Shown here: positions 22,847 to 32,087 of the stretch, one piece after another
How the letters are laid out: each line of letters opens with the position of its first letter
How positions within the stretch are numbered: the stretch's first letter is position 1
From: Nonomuraea turkmeniaca
GTDB lineage: Bacteria > Actinomycetota > Actinomycetes > Streptosporangiales > Streptosporangiaceae
Length of the DNA stretch: 38,326 nt
Assembly (NCBI RefSeq): GCF_005889735.1
Contig: NZ_VCKY01000093.1
Location: forward strand, 1-38,326
Direction: 5' to 3'
Made by a program: the position numbers and the translations under genes
Notes under the pieces: model-generated
Database searches by the model: none
What the model was told of the DNA's origin: nothing
Seen by the model: the letters and a program-made list of their open reading frames with translations, nothing else

Positions 22847-24487
22847 TCAGATCCATCGTTTTTCAAACAACATGCGGGCCTTCCACTCGACGTAGGGGAT
22901 CAGCTCGGCGGTCAGGATCGGTTGCAGCCACCAGAAGTTGATCAACGCTAGCAGGGCGAAGGCGCCCACGACGGCGGCCCCGGCGGTACGCCGTACCGGG
23001 ACGGCCCACGGTTTCCCAGCCGGGGGAGCGGAGGGACCTATCAGCAGCCCGGCGCACAACGTGATCGCCAGCACCATGAACGGCACCATCGGGATCGCGT
23101 AGAACAGGAACATGGTGCGGTTGTCGGCGATGGCGAAGTAGAACCACGGCAGCCAGCCCATCGCGTAGGCCAGCAGCACGGCCCCGGCCCGCCAGTCGCG
23201 CGAGGAGACGTAGTAGGCGATCAGCGCCACGAGCGCCACCACCGCGCCGAACCAGATCACCGGCGTGCCGACGCCCAGGACCGCCTCGGAGCAGTCCTTG
23301 ACGCCGCAGGCGTTCTGCTTGCCCTCGTAGTAGAAGGCGACCGGGCGCAGGAGCAGCGGCCACTGCCACGGCTCGGACATGTACGGATGCGAGGTCTCCA
23401 GGTCGCTGTGGAAGGAGAAGACCTGCCACTGGTACTGGATCCACGACCGCATCGAGTCGAAGAGGAAGAACAGCGGATTGTCCACCGAGGTGGCCTGCTC
23501 CCACTTGCGCCCGTAGCCCTTGTCCGTCACGAACCAGCCGGTCCAGGTGAGCATGTACGCCACGAACGGCACGATCCCGAACGCCAGGATCCCCTGCGGC
23601 ACGTCCTTGTTGAACGCGCCCGCGTACGGATGCCGCAACCCCACGGCCCGCCGCGCCCCGAAGTCCCACAGCAGCGACATGATCGCGAAGGCCACCGCGA
23701 ACGCCAGCCCCGACCACTTGACCGACATCGCGAAGGCCAGGCACACGCCGGCGGCGATCCGCCACGGGCGAGCCCCCAGCCACGGGCCCTGCGGCGAGAC
23801 GGGTGAGTTCTCGTACCAGGTGACCAGCCGCTCCCGCGTCTGGTCACGATCCACCACCAGGCACGCGAACGCGGCCAGCACCCAGAACATCAGGAAGATG
23901 TCCAGCAGCGCCGTGCGCGACAACACGAAGTGCAGGCCGTCCAGCGCCAGCAGCAGCCCGGCGAAGCAGCCCAGCAGCGTCGAGCGGGTCATCCTGCGCG
24001 CCACCCGGGCCAGGATGAGGATGGACAGCGTGCCGATCACGGCCGCGCTGACCCGCCAGCCGAACGGGTTGAGCCCGAACAACCACTCGCCGACGCCGAT
24101 CATCCACTTGCCCAGCGGCGGATGCACCACGTAGGAGGCACACTTGTCGAGCGTCTCCTGGGTGCACGACTGCCAGATGTTCGTGTTCCCGGCCAGGATC
24201 GCCTTGTCGGCGTCCTTGATCGCGATCCGCTCCACACCCCATGTGACCAGCGAGAACGCGTCTTTCATGTAGTACGTCTCGTCGAACACCACGGCCTTCG
24301 GATGGCCGAGGTTCATGAAACGCAGGATTCCGCCGAAGGCGGTGACCAGCAACGGGCCGATCCACCCCCACAGCACACTGCCGCGCATGGGAGGTATGAC
24401 CCGATCGCGCACGGACCGAGTCGGTGGCAGGCTCTCGCCGGCCTCCGAGGTCTCGTAGGCCTGGTACGGGGAATCGGTCACCGCCAT
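22847..24487 (-). CDS. protein O-mannosyltransferase (PMT family), copy 1
   Basis: A 546-residue polytopic membrane glycosyltransferase (GT39, GT-C fold). It should transfer mannose from a polyprenyl-phosphate donor to Ser/Thr of proteins during export. Signature features: RFMNLGHPKAVVFDETYYMK with the catalytic Asp-Glu in the first extracytoplasmic loop, VVHPPLGKWMIGVGEWLFG, about ten hydrophobic helices, and YMSEPWQWPLLLRPVAFYY. It has no MIR domain, as usual in bacteria. The ATG at 24487 has no ribosome site, but TACGAT lies six bases upstream, so it may be leaderless. It is divergent from rsmI and paralogous to the gene at 25404. Confidence 0.94.
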   Translation of the reverse strand: MAVTDSPYQAYETSEAGESLPPTRSVRDRVIPPMRGSVLWGWIGPLLVTAFGGILRFMNLGHPKAVVFDETYYMKDAFSLVTWGVERIAIKDADKAILAGNTNIWQSCTQETLDKCASYVVHPPLGKWMIGVGEWLFGLNPFGWRVSAAVIGTLSILILARVARRMTRSTLLGCFAGLLLALDGLHFVLSRTALLDIFLMFWVLAAFACLVVDRDQTRERLVTWYENSPVSPQGPWLGARPWRIAAGVCLAFAMSVKWSGLAFAVAFAIMSLLWDFGARRAVGLRHPYAGAFNKDVPQGILAFGIVPFVAYMLTWTGWFVTDKGYGRKWEQATSVDNPLFFLFDSMRSWIQYQWQVFSFHSDLETSHPYMSEPWQWPLLLRPVAFYYEGKQNACGVKDCSEAVLGVGTPVIWFGAVVALVALIAYYVSSRDWRAGAVLLAYAMGWLPWFYFAIADNRTMFLFYAIPMVPFMVLAITLCAGLLIGPSAPPAGKPWAVPVRRTAGAAVVGAFALLALINFWWLQPILTAELIPYVEWKARMLFEKRWI

Positions 24488-24564
24488 TCGGACATCGTAC
24501 GGGGCCCAAGCGGTTAGGTAAGTCGAAACACGGTCTAATTGGGATGCGCTGCCACAATGGTCGG

Positions 24565-25404
24565 GTGGCAGAAGACGGCAGGTTGGTGCTGGCAGGGGCC
24601 CCCATAGGCCAGGCGGGCGATGTCTCGCCGCGGTTGCGCGAGGTGCTAGGGAGCGCCGACGTCGTGGCCGCCGAGGACACCAGGCGGTTGCGCAGGCTCG
24701 CGGCCGAGCTGGGCGTCGAGCTCACGGGCCGGGTGGTGTCCTACTACGACCAGAACGAGGCCGGCCGGGCCCAGGAGCTCCTCGAGACGCTCAAACAGGG
24801 CCGCACGGTCGTGATCATCACGGACGCGGGCATGCCGGGCGTCTCCGACCCGGGCTACCGGCTGACGCGACTCGCGGTCGAGGCGGGCATCACGGTGACC
24901 GCCCTGCCGGGGCCGAGCGCCGTCACCACCGCGCTGGCCGTGTCCGGGCTGGCCAGCGACCGGTTCTGCTTTGAGGGGTTCCCGCCGCGCAAGGCCGGCG
25001 ACCGGGCCCGCCGCCTGGCCGCGCTGGCCGCCGAGGAGCGCACGATGGTCTTCTTCGAGGCCCCGCACCGGCTGGCGGACTCGCTGGCGGCCATGGCCGA
25101 GGCGTTCGGAGCCGGCCGCGAGGCCGCGGTGTGCCGCGAGCTGACCAAGACGTACGAGGAAGTGCGCCGGGGCGGGCTCGGCGAGCTGGCCGAGTGGGCG
25201 GCCGCAGGCGTCAAGGGCGAGATCACGATCGTGGTGGCCGGCCATGTGCCCGGCACGGACGAGCCGGACCTGGACGAACTGGTCGCCGAGGTGGACCGGA
25301 GGGTCGCCGAGGGCACGCAGCGCAAGCTGGCCATCGCGGACGTGGCCAAGGTGGCCGGCATCCCCAAGCGGGAGCTGTATGACCTGGTTCACAAACGCCT
25401 ATAG
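24565..25404 (+). CDS. rsmI: 16S rRNA (cytidine(1402)-2'-O)-methyltransferase
   Basis: A 279-residue tetrapyrrole-methylase fold enzyme that 2'-O-methylates C1402 in the ribosomal P site. Family motifs are clear: LVLAGAPIGQAGDVSPRLRE, VVAAEDTRRLRRLA, ITDAGMPGVSDPGYRL for SAM binding, LPGPSAVTTALAVSGL, and CFEGFPPRK, with a C-terminal helical domain ending IPKRELYDLVHKRL. GTG 24565 is the preferred start; ATG 24544 is in frame and would add seven residues. Its stop overlaps the GTG start of the second PMT gene by one base, so the two are co-translated. Confidence 0.95.
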   Translation: MAEDGRLVLAGAPIGQAGDVSPRLREVLGSADVVAAEDTRRLRRLAAELGVELTGRVVSYYDQNEAGRAQELLETLKQGRTVVIITDAGMPGVSDPGYRLTRLAVEAGITVTALPGPSAVTTALAVSGLASDRFCFEGFPPRKAGDRARRLAALAAEERTMVFFEAPHRLADSLAAMAEAFGAGREAAVCRELTKTYEEVRRGGLGELAEWAAAGVKGEITIVVAGHVPGTDEPDLDELVAEVDRRVAEGTQRKLAIADVAKVAGIPKRELYDLVHKRL

Positions 25405-27005
25405 TGCGCATCGTGAAGCACAGGGGGGTTTCGCCGCAGCGGCTCGTCCCACCGTTCCAGGGATCCGCCTTGCTGGGCTGGATGGCGCCGCTCGTGGTGG
25501 CGTTGTTCGGCGGGATCCTGCGGTTCGTCCGGCTCGGCGAGCCCAAGGCCGTGGTCTTCGACGAGACGTACTACATCAAGGACGCGTACGCGCTGCTCAC
25601 GTACGGCGTGGAACGGACCATGCTGGGCGACGCCAAGGACCCTGTCGCCGACAAGCGCTTGATCACCGGAAACCTGGACATCTTCAAGCAGTGCGCCGAG
25701 CCGTCCGACTGCGCCTCGTTCGTGGCGCATCCGCCGCTGGGCAAGTGGATGATCGGGGCCGGCGAGTGGTTGTTCGGCATGAACCCGTTCGGTTGGCGCT
25801 TCGCCGCCGCCCTCGTGGGCACGCTGTCCATCCTGATCATGGCCAGGGTGGCGCGCAGGATGACCCGCTCGACACTGCTCGGCTGCCTGGGCGGGCTGCT
25901 GCTGGCGCTCGACGGGCTGCACCTGGTGTTGTCGCGGACGGCGCTGCTGGACATCTTCCTGATGTTCTGGGTGCTGGCCGGGTTCGCGTGCCTGGTGGCC
26001 GACCGGGACTGGGCGCGGCGGCGGCTGGTGGAGTGGTACGAGAGCGCGCCCATCACCGAGCTCGGCCCCCGGCTGGGGGCCCGTCCGTGGCGGCTGGCGG
26101 CCGGGGCGTGCCTGGGCGCGGCCTGCGCGGTCAAATGGTCGGGGATCTTCTTCCTCATCGCGTTCGCGGTGCTCACCCTCATGTGGGACATGGGGGCCAG
26201 GCGGGCGCTGGGGCTGCGGGAGCCGTACCGGGGGGCGCTGTCGTACGACGTGCCCGGCGGCCTGGCCGCGATGGCGCTCACGCCGGCCGCGGTGTTCCTG
26301 GCGAGCTGGACGGGCTGGTTCGTCACCGCCGACGGCTGGGGCCGCAACTGGGAACGGGCCACCACCTCGGCGGGCAATCCGTTCTACTTCCTCTTCGACT
26401 CGGCGCGGTCGTGGCTCGAGTACCAGAGCCAGGTGCTCGGCTACCACAGCGGCCTGGACTCCTACCACCCCTACATGTCCGAGCCCTGGTCGTGGCCGCT
26501 GTTGTTACGACCCGTCTCGTTCCATTATCCGGCGAACCTGCCGCCGTCGTTGTGCGGGGCCGACAAGTGCTCCCAGGCCGTGCTCGGCGTCGGCACCCCC
26601 GCCCTCTGGTACGGCGCCCTGCTCGCCCTGATCGGCCTCGTCGCCTGGTACGCGGCCACACGCGACTGGCGGGCCGGGGCCGTGGTGCTGGCGTTCGCGG
26701 GCGGCTGGCTGCCGTGGTTCTACTACGCCATCGCCGACAACCGCACGATGTACCTGTTCTACATGATCCCCGTCGTGCCGTTCATGGTGCTGGCGATCGT
26801 GCTGCTGGCAGGGCTGATCCTGGGCAAGGAGAACGCGCCCCCGGGCCGGCGGGCGGTCGGGGCCGCGGCGGTCGGGGCGTTCGCGCTCGTCGTGCTGATC
26901 AACTTCTGGTGGCTCTACCCGGTGCTGACCGCCGAGACGCTCACACAGGCAGAGTGGTGGGCTCGGATGCTGATGCGCTCTTGGGTGACCGCCGCGCCCA
27001 AGTGA
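25404..27005 (+). CDS. protein O-mannosyltransferase (PMT family), copy 2
   Basis: A 533-residue membrane GT39 enzyme, closely similar to copy 1 throughout: RFVRLGEPKAVVFDETYYIK, AHPPLGKWMIGAGEWLFGMN, VLSRTALLDIFLMFWVLAGF, WYESAPITELGPRLGARPWR, and PYMSEPWSWPLLLRPVSFHY. The catalytic Asp-Glu pair is retained, so it looks active. Differences concentrate in the first extracytoplasmic loop (a short insertion around DPVADKRLITG) and in the Cys-containing loop near residue 385. The GTG start at 25404 overlaps the rsmI stop; GTG 25413 is also possible. The 3' end overlaps the convergent GT-C gene by 65 bp. Confidence 0.94.
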   Translation: MRIVKHRGVSPQRLVPPFQGSALLGWMAPLVVALFGGILRFVRLGEPKAVVFDETYYIKDAYALLTYGVERTMLGDAKDPVADKRLITGNLDIFKQCAEPSDCASFVAHPPLGKWMIGAGEWLFGMNPFGWRFAAALVGTLSILIMARVARRMTRSTLLGCLGGLLLALDGLHLVLSRTALLDIFLMFWVLAGFACLVADRDWARRRLVEWYESAPITELGPRLGARPWRLAAGACLGAACAVKWSGIFFLIAFAVLTLMWDMGARRALGLREPYRGALSYDVPGGLAAMALTPAAVFLASWTGWFVTADGWGRNWERATTSAGNPFYFLFDSARSWLEYQSQVLGYHSGLDSYHPYMSEPWSWPLLLRPVSFHYPANLPPSLCGADKCSQAVLGVGTPALWYGALLALIGLVAWYAATRDWRAGAVVLAFAGGWLPWFYYAIADNRTMYLFYMIPVVPFMVLAIVLLAGLILGKENAPPGRRAVGAAAVGAFALVVLINFWWLYPVLTAETLTQAEWWARMLMRSWVTAAPK

Positions 27006-28488
27006 CGCCCTTGCGCAGCGTGATCGCCGCCGCGATGCAGGCCAGGGGCACGGCCGGAAGCACATAGCGATAGTCGAACTCGGCCGTCGCCGCCGGGGCC
27101 AGCAGCAGGCCGACCGCGCCCAGCCACGGCAGCACCACCGGGCCGCCGAACGTGCGCCAGCGCACGGCGACGCCGTACAGGCCGATCAGCAGGATTCCGC
27201 CGACCATGATGCCGCGCAGGTAGAACACCTTCTGGTAGGCGCTCATGATGTCCGCCCACGGGTGCACGATTCGCGTCTCCGGCGGGCCCTGCTCGTAGCT
27301 GAACGCGTCGGTGTCGGTCCGCCCGCCCTGGTACGACGACCACTTCGGCAACCGCTTGGGCTGGCCGTTCTCGTCGGGCTCCACGTACGGCTTGAACTGG
27401 TACATGCTGTACGTCGACGGGTCGGGGAACATCGGTCGTGACCAGTGGAACGAGCGGAAGAAGTCGCGCGTGACCACCTTCAGATAGTCGCCGGGCTGCG
27501 ACATGATCGCCCGCGTGGCGAACGCGCTGGCCGCGTCGTTGGTGATCTCGCTCCACTTCTTCTGGATGCCCCACCGGTGCAGCACCTCGCCGGTGCCCGT
27601 GCCGTCGCCGTTGCCCTGCCCCCACAGGTACCACTGCGCGTAGTCCTTGCGCTGGCTGACCGGGTCGTTGATGCACAGCAGCAGCAGCTGGACCTCTTTG
27701 TACTTGTCGATGTTCATCTTGTTGCAGTCGGCGAAGATCGCCGTACGCATGTACAGGATGAGGCCGTCGCTGTTGGTCATCGCGAACTTGCCGTACGCCG
27801 AGGCGAACCAGCCCATGTACGCCATCACCGGGATCGCGCACGCCGTGATCAACGCCGCGATCGGCCGCCAGCCCGTCCGCTTGACCAGCAGGTAGAGCAC
27901 CACCAGCGCCAGGATCGGCAGGCCGATCGAGCGCGTGAGCCACGTCAGCGCAAGCAGGAAGCCGACGACCGCGCCCGCCTGCCACGACAACCGGCGCTTC
28001 CACAACACCAGTGTGATGACGCTCACCACGAGCAGGGTGAACAGGCTGTCCGACATCACCAGCTGCTCCAGCTGGATCTGGTAGGCGTCGAAGAGCACCG
28101 GCGCCGCCGCCAGCGTGGCGCCCCACTTCGGCAGCCGGAACTTGATCCGCAGCAGCGCGTAGATCAGGCAGGCCGTGGCCAGGCCCATCAGGTGCTGCGT
28201 GAACGTCACCAGCGCGAAGCTGTGGAAGGGCTTCAGCAGCAGCAGCCAGAAGCTGTAGCCGTCCGGCCTGATGGGGTGCGGCCGCGGGTGCAGCGCCACC
28301 GAGACGTACTCGTAGGAGTCGTTGAACCACATGGCCGGGCCGTATCCGAGCATGGTGATGAGCCGCAGCACGGCGCCCGCGCCGAAGGCCGCGGCGAACA
28401 CACGATGCCGGCGCAGGAACGACAGCCAACGCGCTGCCCGGCCAGGAGCGGAGTGGTCCACAGGGGTAATCTCCGCGACGCTCACCAT
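26941..28488 (-). CDS. GT-C type membrane glycosyltransferase
   Basis: A 515-residue polytopic membrane protein of the ArnT/PMT/GT-C superfamily. The first extracytoplasmic loop carries an acidic motif in GPAMWFNDSYEYVSVALHPR, followed by PDGYSFWLLLLKPFHSFALV. About ten helices follow, with a long extracytoplasmic loop (residues about 250-430) and a final TAEFDYRYVLPAVPLACIAA. Such enzymes use lipid-linked sugars to modify lipids, polymers or proteins; the acceptor is unknown. The ATG at 28488 (or GTG 28485) has no ribosome site. It is divergent from the GT2 gene that probably makes its donor, with 100 bp between. Confidence 0.88.
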   Translation of the reverse strand: MVSVAEITPVDHSAPGRAARWLSFLRRHRVFAAAFGAGAVLRLITMLGYGPAMWFNDSYEYVSVALHPRPHPIRPDGYSFWLLLLKPFHSFALVTFTQHLMGLATACLIYALLRIKFRLPKWGATLAAAPVLFDAYQIQLEQLVMSDSLFTLLVVSVITLVLWKRRLSWQAGAVVGFLLALTWLTRSIGLPILALVVLYLLVKRTGWRPIAALITACAIPVMAYMGWFASAYGKFAMTNSDGLILYMRTAIFADCNKMNIDKYKEVQLLLLCINDPVSQRKDYAQWYLWGQGNGDGTGTGEVLHRWGIQKKWSEITNDAASAFATRAIMSQPGDYLKVVTRDFFRSFHWSRPMFPDPSTYSMYQFKPYVEPDENGQPKRLPKWSSYQGGRTDTDAFSYEQGPPETRIVHPWADIMSAYQKVFYLRGIMVGGILLIGLYGVAVRWRTFGGPVVLPWLGAVGLLLAPAATAEFDYRYVLPAVPLACIAAAITLRKGVTWARRSPKSASASEPTTLPV

Positions 28489-28588
28489 GCTGTAAAGAAT
28501 GCCAGTCGTTTTTGGGTCTTGACCCGAACACCTCTGGGCACAGTGCATGATGGTTCACTGGAACAGCCTTAACTTGAAGGGTAGACAC

Positions 28589-29809
28589 GTGGAACTGACG
28601 GTGGTCATGCCCTGCCTCAACGAGGCGGAGACCGTGGAAGTCTGTGTACGCAAGGCTTTGGCGTGCATGGAGCAGCACGGCATCGAGGGCGAGGTCCTGA
28701 TCGCCGACAACGGCAGCACGGACGGCTCTCAACAGCTCGCCCGCGAGGCCGGCGCCCGCGTGGTCCACGTCGACGAGAAGGGCTACGGCAACGCCCTCAT
28801 GGGCGGCATCAGGGCAGCGCGCGGCAAATTCGTCATCATGGGCGACGCCGACGACTCCTACGACTTCACCGCGCTGCTGCCGTTCGTCGAGCAGCTGCGT
28901 GACGGCGCCGACCTGGTCATGGGCAACCGGTTCAAGGGGGGCATCGCGCCCGGCGCCATGCCCCCGCTGCACCGCTATCTGGGCAACCCGGTGCTGTCGT
29001 TCGTCGGCCGGTTGTTCTTCCCCTCGGCGATCGGCGACTTCCACTGCGGCCTGCGCGGCTTCCGGCGCGACTCGATCCTGAAGCTGCACCTGCAGACCGG
29101 CGGCATGGAGTTCGCCTCCGAGATGGTGGTCCGCTCCACGCTGTCCGGGCTCGACGTGCGCGAGGTGCCCACGACCCTCTCGCCCGACGGCCGCTCTCGC
29201 CCGCCGCATCTGCGCTCCTGGCGCGACGGCTGGCGCCACCTGCGCTTCCTGCTCCTCTACAGCCCGAAGTGGCTGTTCTTCTATCCCGGCGTGCTGATGA
29301 TGATCATCGGCCTGGTGGCGGGGACCGCGCTGACCTTCGGCCCGGTGGAGATCGGCGAGCTCGCCTTCGACGTCGACACCCTGGTCGGATCCTCGGCGTT
29401 GGTGGTGATCGGGTTCCAGGCGGCGTTGTTCGCGCTGTTCACCAAGGTCTATGCGGCCGAGGAAGGATTCCTGCCGGAGTCGCCGCGGATCCGCAAGATC
29501 ATCGACATCGTGACCCTGGAGAAGGGGCTCGTGGTCGGCGGGCTGCTGGCCCTGGCCGGTCTGGTCGGACTCGTGATGTCGCTGGTGCACTGGCAGGTGC
29601 GCAGCTTCGGCGAGCTGGACCCGCGCGAGTCGCTGCGTCTGGTGGTGCCGTCGGCGACGGCGTTGATCATGAGCTTCCAGACGATCTTCGCCACTCTCTT
29701 CGTCAGCATCCTCGGAATCCGGCGGGCCCGCGAAACCCCTATCGACCGCGCCGCGGCCGCCGCTGAGGAGGCCGCGGAGGCGATCTCCCGCGAAAAGTCA
29801 AAAGCATAA
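28589..29809 (+). CDS. GT2 family polyprenyl-phosphate glycosyltransferase (DPM1-like) with membrane domain
   Basis: A 406-residue enzyme. The N-terminal GT-A domain (residues 1-215) has TVVMPCLNEAETVEVCVRKA, IADNGSTDGS, EKGYGNALMGGIRAARG, the metal-binding MGDADDSYDF, and DFHCGLRGFRRDSI, typical of dolichyl/polyprenyl-phosphate hexose synthases. The C-terminal half has four hydrophobic helices and a charged Ala/Glu-rich tail. It should transfer a sugar from a nucleotide donor to polyprenyl phosphate at the inner membrane face, providing donor for GT-C enzymes such as those nearby (inference). GTG 28589 follows a GAAGGG site. Confidence 0.92.
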   Translation: MELTVVMPCLNEAETVEVCVRKALACMEQHGIEGEVLIADNGSTDGSQQLAREAGARVVHVDEKGYGNALMGGIRAARGKFVIMGDADDSYDFTALLPFVEQLRDGADLVMGNRFKGGIAPGAMPPLHRYLGNPVLSFVGRLFFPSAIGDFHCGLRGFRRDSILKLHLQTGGMEFASEMVVRSTLSGLDVREVPTTLSPDGRSRPPHLRSWRDGWRHLRFLLLYSPKWLFFYPGVLMMIIGLVAGTALTFGPVEIGELAFDVDTLVGSSALVVIGFQAALFALFTKVYAAEEGFLPESPRIRKIIDIVTLEKGLVVGGLLALAGLVGLVMSLVHWQVRSFGELDPRESLRLVVPSATALIMSFQTIFATLFVSILGIRRARETPIDRAAAAAEEAAEAISREKSKA

Positions 29810-30245
29810 GCTTCTTTTACGCGTTGCCGTGGCCGGCCGCGCGGGTCTCGCGAGGCCGATCAAGGGCCTGACCGTCCTTTACGCGTTGCCGTGGTCGGCC
29901 GACCGCCGACGCCGGCTCGCGTCTGTCCAGGGAAACGGCCTCTGATCGGTCAGTGGCGCACCACCGTAACGGCGCGCTCTGCCGGCCGAGTTCCGTGGCT
30001 TCTCCAGGCCGCCGTCGACGCGGCGCCGGGCCGGGAGGGGGTCGGTCGCTCGCTCGGGATCGCGGTAAATGCGCGGCGACGGCCCACGGGGACCACGGAG
30101 TCGGTTAACGTGGGCTCGCGTAACGGCGGGTCACTCGTGAAGGGTCAGAGGCCGTTTCCTGGAGGGCCATCAGCCGAAGTAGGGCGGGCGGCAAGCCACG
30201 TCAGCGCGTAAAAATGATCAAGAAACGATCCTTTAGGCTACAATC
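29810..30245. other. 436-bp intergenic region / metG leader
   Basis: I find no supported gene. It contains the 24-bp direct repeat pair, a weak hairpin AGGCC/GGCCT (29853-29869) that may end the GT2 transcript, a GGTCGGCCGACC palindrome (29893-29904), and a 7-bp stem GCCCACG/CGTGGGC (30082-30115). The last 35 bases are AT-rich and contain TAGGCT (30234-30239), placed to start transcription at the metG ATG. Confidence 0.6.
29816..29901. repeat. near-perfect 24-bp direct repeat
   Basis: TTTACGCGTTGCCGTGG followed by CCGGCCG occurs at 29816-29839, and again at 29878-29901 with one C-to-T change; the copies start 62 bp apart. They lie just after the GT2 gene and could be regulator binding sites. 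Confidence 0.7.
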
Positions 30246-32027
30246 ATGTCGCAGCACATTTTGACCGCCGTTGCGTGGCCGTATGCTAACGGCCCTCGTC
30301 ATATCGGGCACGTGTCCGGGTTTGGCGTGCCGTCCGACGTTTTCAGCCGCTACCAGCGGATGGCGGGCAACAAGGTGCTGATGGTCTCCGGCACCGACGA
30401 GCACGGCACACCCATCCAGGTGCAGGCCGACAAGGAAGGCGTCAGCGCCAGAGAGCTGGCCGACCGCTACAACCGCGTCATCGCCGAGGACCTCACCGGC
30501 CTGGGGCTGTCCTACGACCTGTTCACCAGGACCACCACGAAGAACCACTACTCCGTCACGCAGCAGATCTTCAAGGGTCTCTACGACAACGGCTACATCT
30601 TCCCGAAGACCACGATGGGCGCCATCTCGCCCTCGACCGGCCGCACCCTGCCCGACCGCTACATCGAGGGCACCTGCCCCATCTGCGGTTACGACGGCGC
30701 ACGCGGCGACCAGTGCGACAACTGCGGCAACCAGCTGGACCCGATCCAGCTGATCAACCCCAAGAGTCGCATCAACGGTGAGACCCCGGTCTTCGTCGAG
30801 ACCGAGCACTTCATGCTCGACCTGCCCGCCTTCGCCGAGGTGCTCGGCTCCTACCTGCAGTCCAAGCAGGGCGAGTGGCGGCCCAACGTGCTGAAGTTCG
30901 CGCTCAACCTGCTCGGCGACCTGCAGCCGCGGGCGATCAGCCGCGACCTGGACTGGGGCGTGCCGATCCCGCTCGACGGCTGGCGCGACCAGCCCAACAA
31001 GCGGCTGTACGTGTGGTTCGACGCGGTCATCGGCTACCTGTCGGCCTCCATCGAGTGGGCCAGGCGCTCCGGCGACCCGGACGCCTGGCGCCAGTGGTGG
31101 CAGAATCCGGACGCCCGCGGCTACTACTTCATGGGCAAGGACAACATCGTCTTCCACGCCGAGATCTGGCCGGCGATGTTGTTCGGCTACAGCGGGCAGG
31201 GCGCCCGCGCCGGCTCGCCCGGTTCGCTCGGCGCGCTCAACGTGCCGTCCGAGGTGGTCTCCAGCGAGTTCCTGACGATGGAGGGCAAGAAGTTCTCCTC
31301 CTCGCGCCAGGTCGTCATCTACGTCCGCGACTTCCTCGCGCGCTACGACGCCGACGCGCTGCGCTACTACATCGCGGTCGCCGGGCCGGAGAACCAGGAC
31401 ACGGACTTCACCTGGCAGGAGTTCGTCAACCGCAACAACGGCGAGCTCGTCGCTGCCTGGGGCAACCTGGTCAACCGGTCGATCTCGATGGCGGCGAAGA
31501 ACTTCGGCGCCGTGCCCGAGGCCGGCGACCTGACGGACGCGGACCGGGTGCTGCTGGAGCGCTCGCGCAACGCGTTCGGCCCGGTGGGCGCGGAGCTGAA
31601 CAGGTCCAGGTTCAAGAACGCGATCACCGAGGCGTTCGACGTGGTCCGCGAGGCGAACAAATACCTGGCCGAGCAGGAGCCGTGGAAGCTCAAGGAGGAC
31701 CCGGCGCGACAGAAGTCGATCCTGCACGTCGCGCTCCAGGTGGTCGACGACGCCAAGACGTTGCTCACGCCGTTCCTGCCGAGCTCGTCCAACAAGGTGT
31801 TCGCCATGCTCGGCGGCGAGGGCGTCTGGTCGGGCATGCCGGAGATCCACGAGGTCGACGAGGACGGTGGCGAGCCGTACCCGGTGATCACCGGAGAGTA
31901 CGACGGCGCGGCCCGCTGGGAGCACCGGCCGATCAAGCCGGGCACGCAGCTCGCGCCGCCGGTGCCGCTGTTCAAGAAGCTCGACCCGAAGGTCGTCGAC
32001 GAGGAGCTGGCCCGGCTGGGCCAGTGA
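30246..32027 (+). CDS. metG: methionyl-tRNA synthetase
   Basis: A 593-residue class I aminoacyl-tRNA synthetase that charges tRNA-Met. The HIGH motif is in WPYANGPRHIGHVSG, a zinc knuckle with two CxxC pairs in CPICGYDGARGDQCDNCGNQ, and the KMSKS loop is the variant KKFSSS (in MEGKKFSSSRQVVIYVRDF), which is the form I know from actinobacterial MetRS. An anticodon-binding helical domain follows, without a C-terminal EMAP domain. The ATG at 30246 is fixed by the conserved N-terminus; it has only a weak ribosome site and may be leaderless. Confidence 0.97.
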   Translation: MSQHILTAVAWPYANGPRHIGHVSGFGVPSDVFSRYQRMAGNKVLMVSGTDEHGTPIQVQADKEGVSARELADRYNRVIAEDLTGLGLSYDLFTRTTTKNHYSVTQQIFKGLYDNGYIFPKTTMGAISPSTGRTLPDRYIEGTCPICGYDGARGDQCDNCGNQLDPIQLINPKSRINGETPVFVETEHFMLDLPAFAEVLGSYLQSKQGEWRPNVLKFALNLLGDLQPRAISRDLDWGVPIPLDGWRDQPNKRLYVWFDAVIGYLSASIEWARRSGDPDAWRQWWQNPDARGYYFMGKDNIVFHAEIWPAMLFGYSGQGARAGSPGSLGALNVPSEVVSSEFLTMEGKKFSSSRQVVIYVRDFLARYDADALRYYIAVAGPENQDTDFTWQEFVNRNNGELVAAWGNLVNRSISMAAKNFGAVPEAGDLTDADRVLLERSRNAFGPVGAELNRSRFKNAITEAFDVVREANKYLAEQEPWKLKEDPARQKSILHVALQVVDDAKTLLTPFLPSSSNKVFAMLGGEGVWSGMPEIHEVDEDGGEPYPVITGEYDGAARWEHRPIKPGTQLAPPVPLFKKLDPKVVDEELARLGQ

Positions 32028-32087
32028 GCCGTTGAGCCTGCCCGGGCGGTGAGCCGTCGAGGTGCGGGGAGAGGCTACGTTAGGGGC

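Noticed and set aside
26915..29590. 891-codon minus-strand open frame across the GT-C and GT2 genes
   Set aside because: A shadow frame crossing two well-supported genes in different registers; no domains.
29891..30211. 106-codon open frame before metG
   Set aside because: No recognisable domain, weak third-position GC bias and no ribosome site; it looks like chance open frame in an intergenic region.
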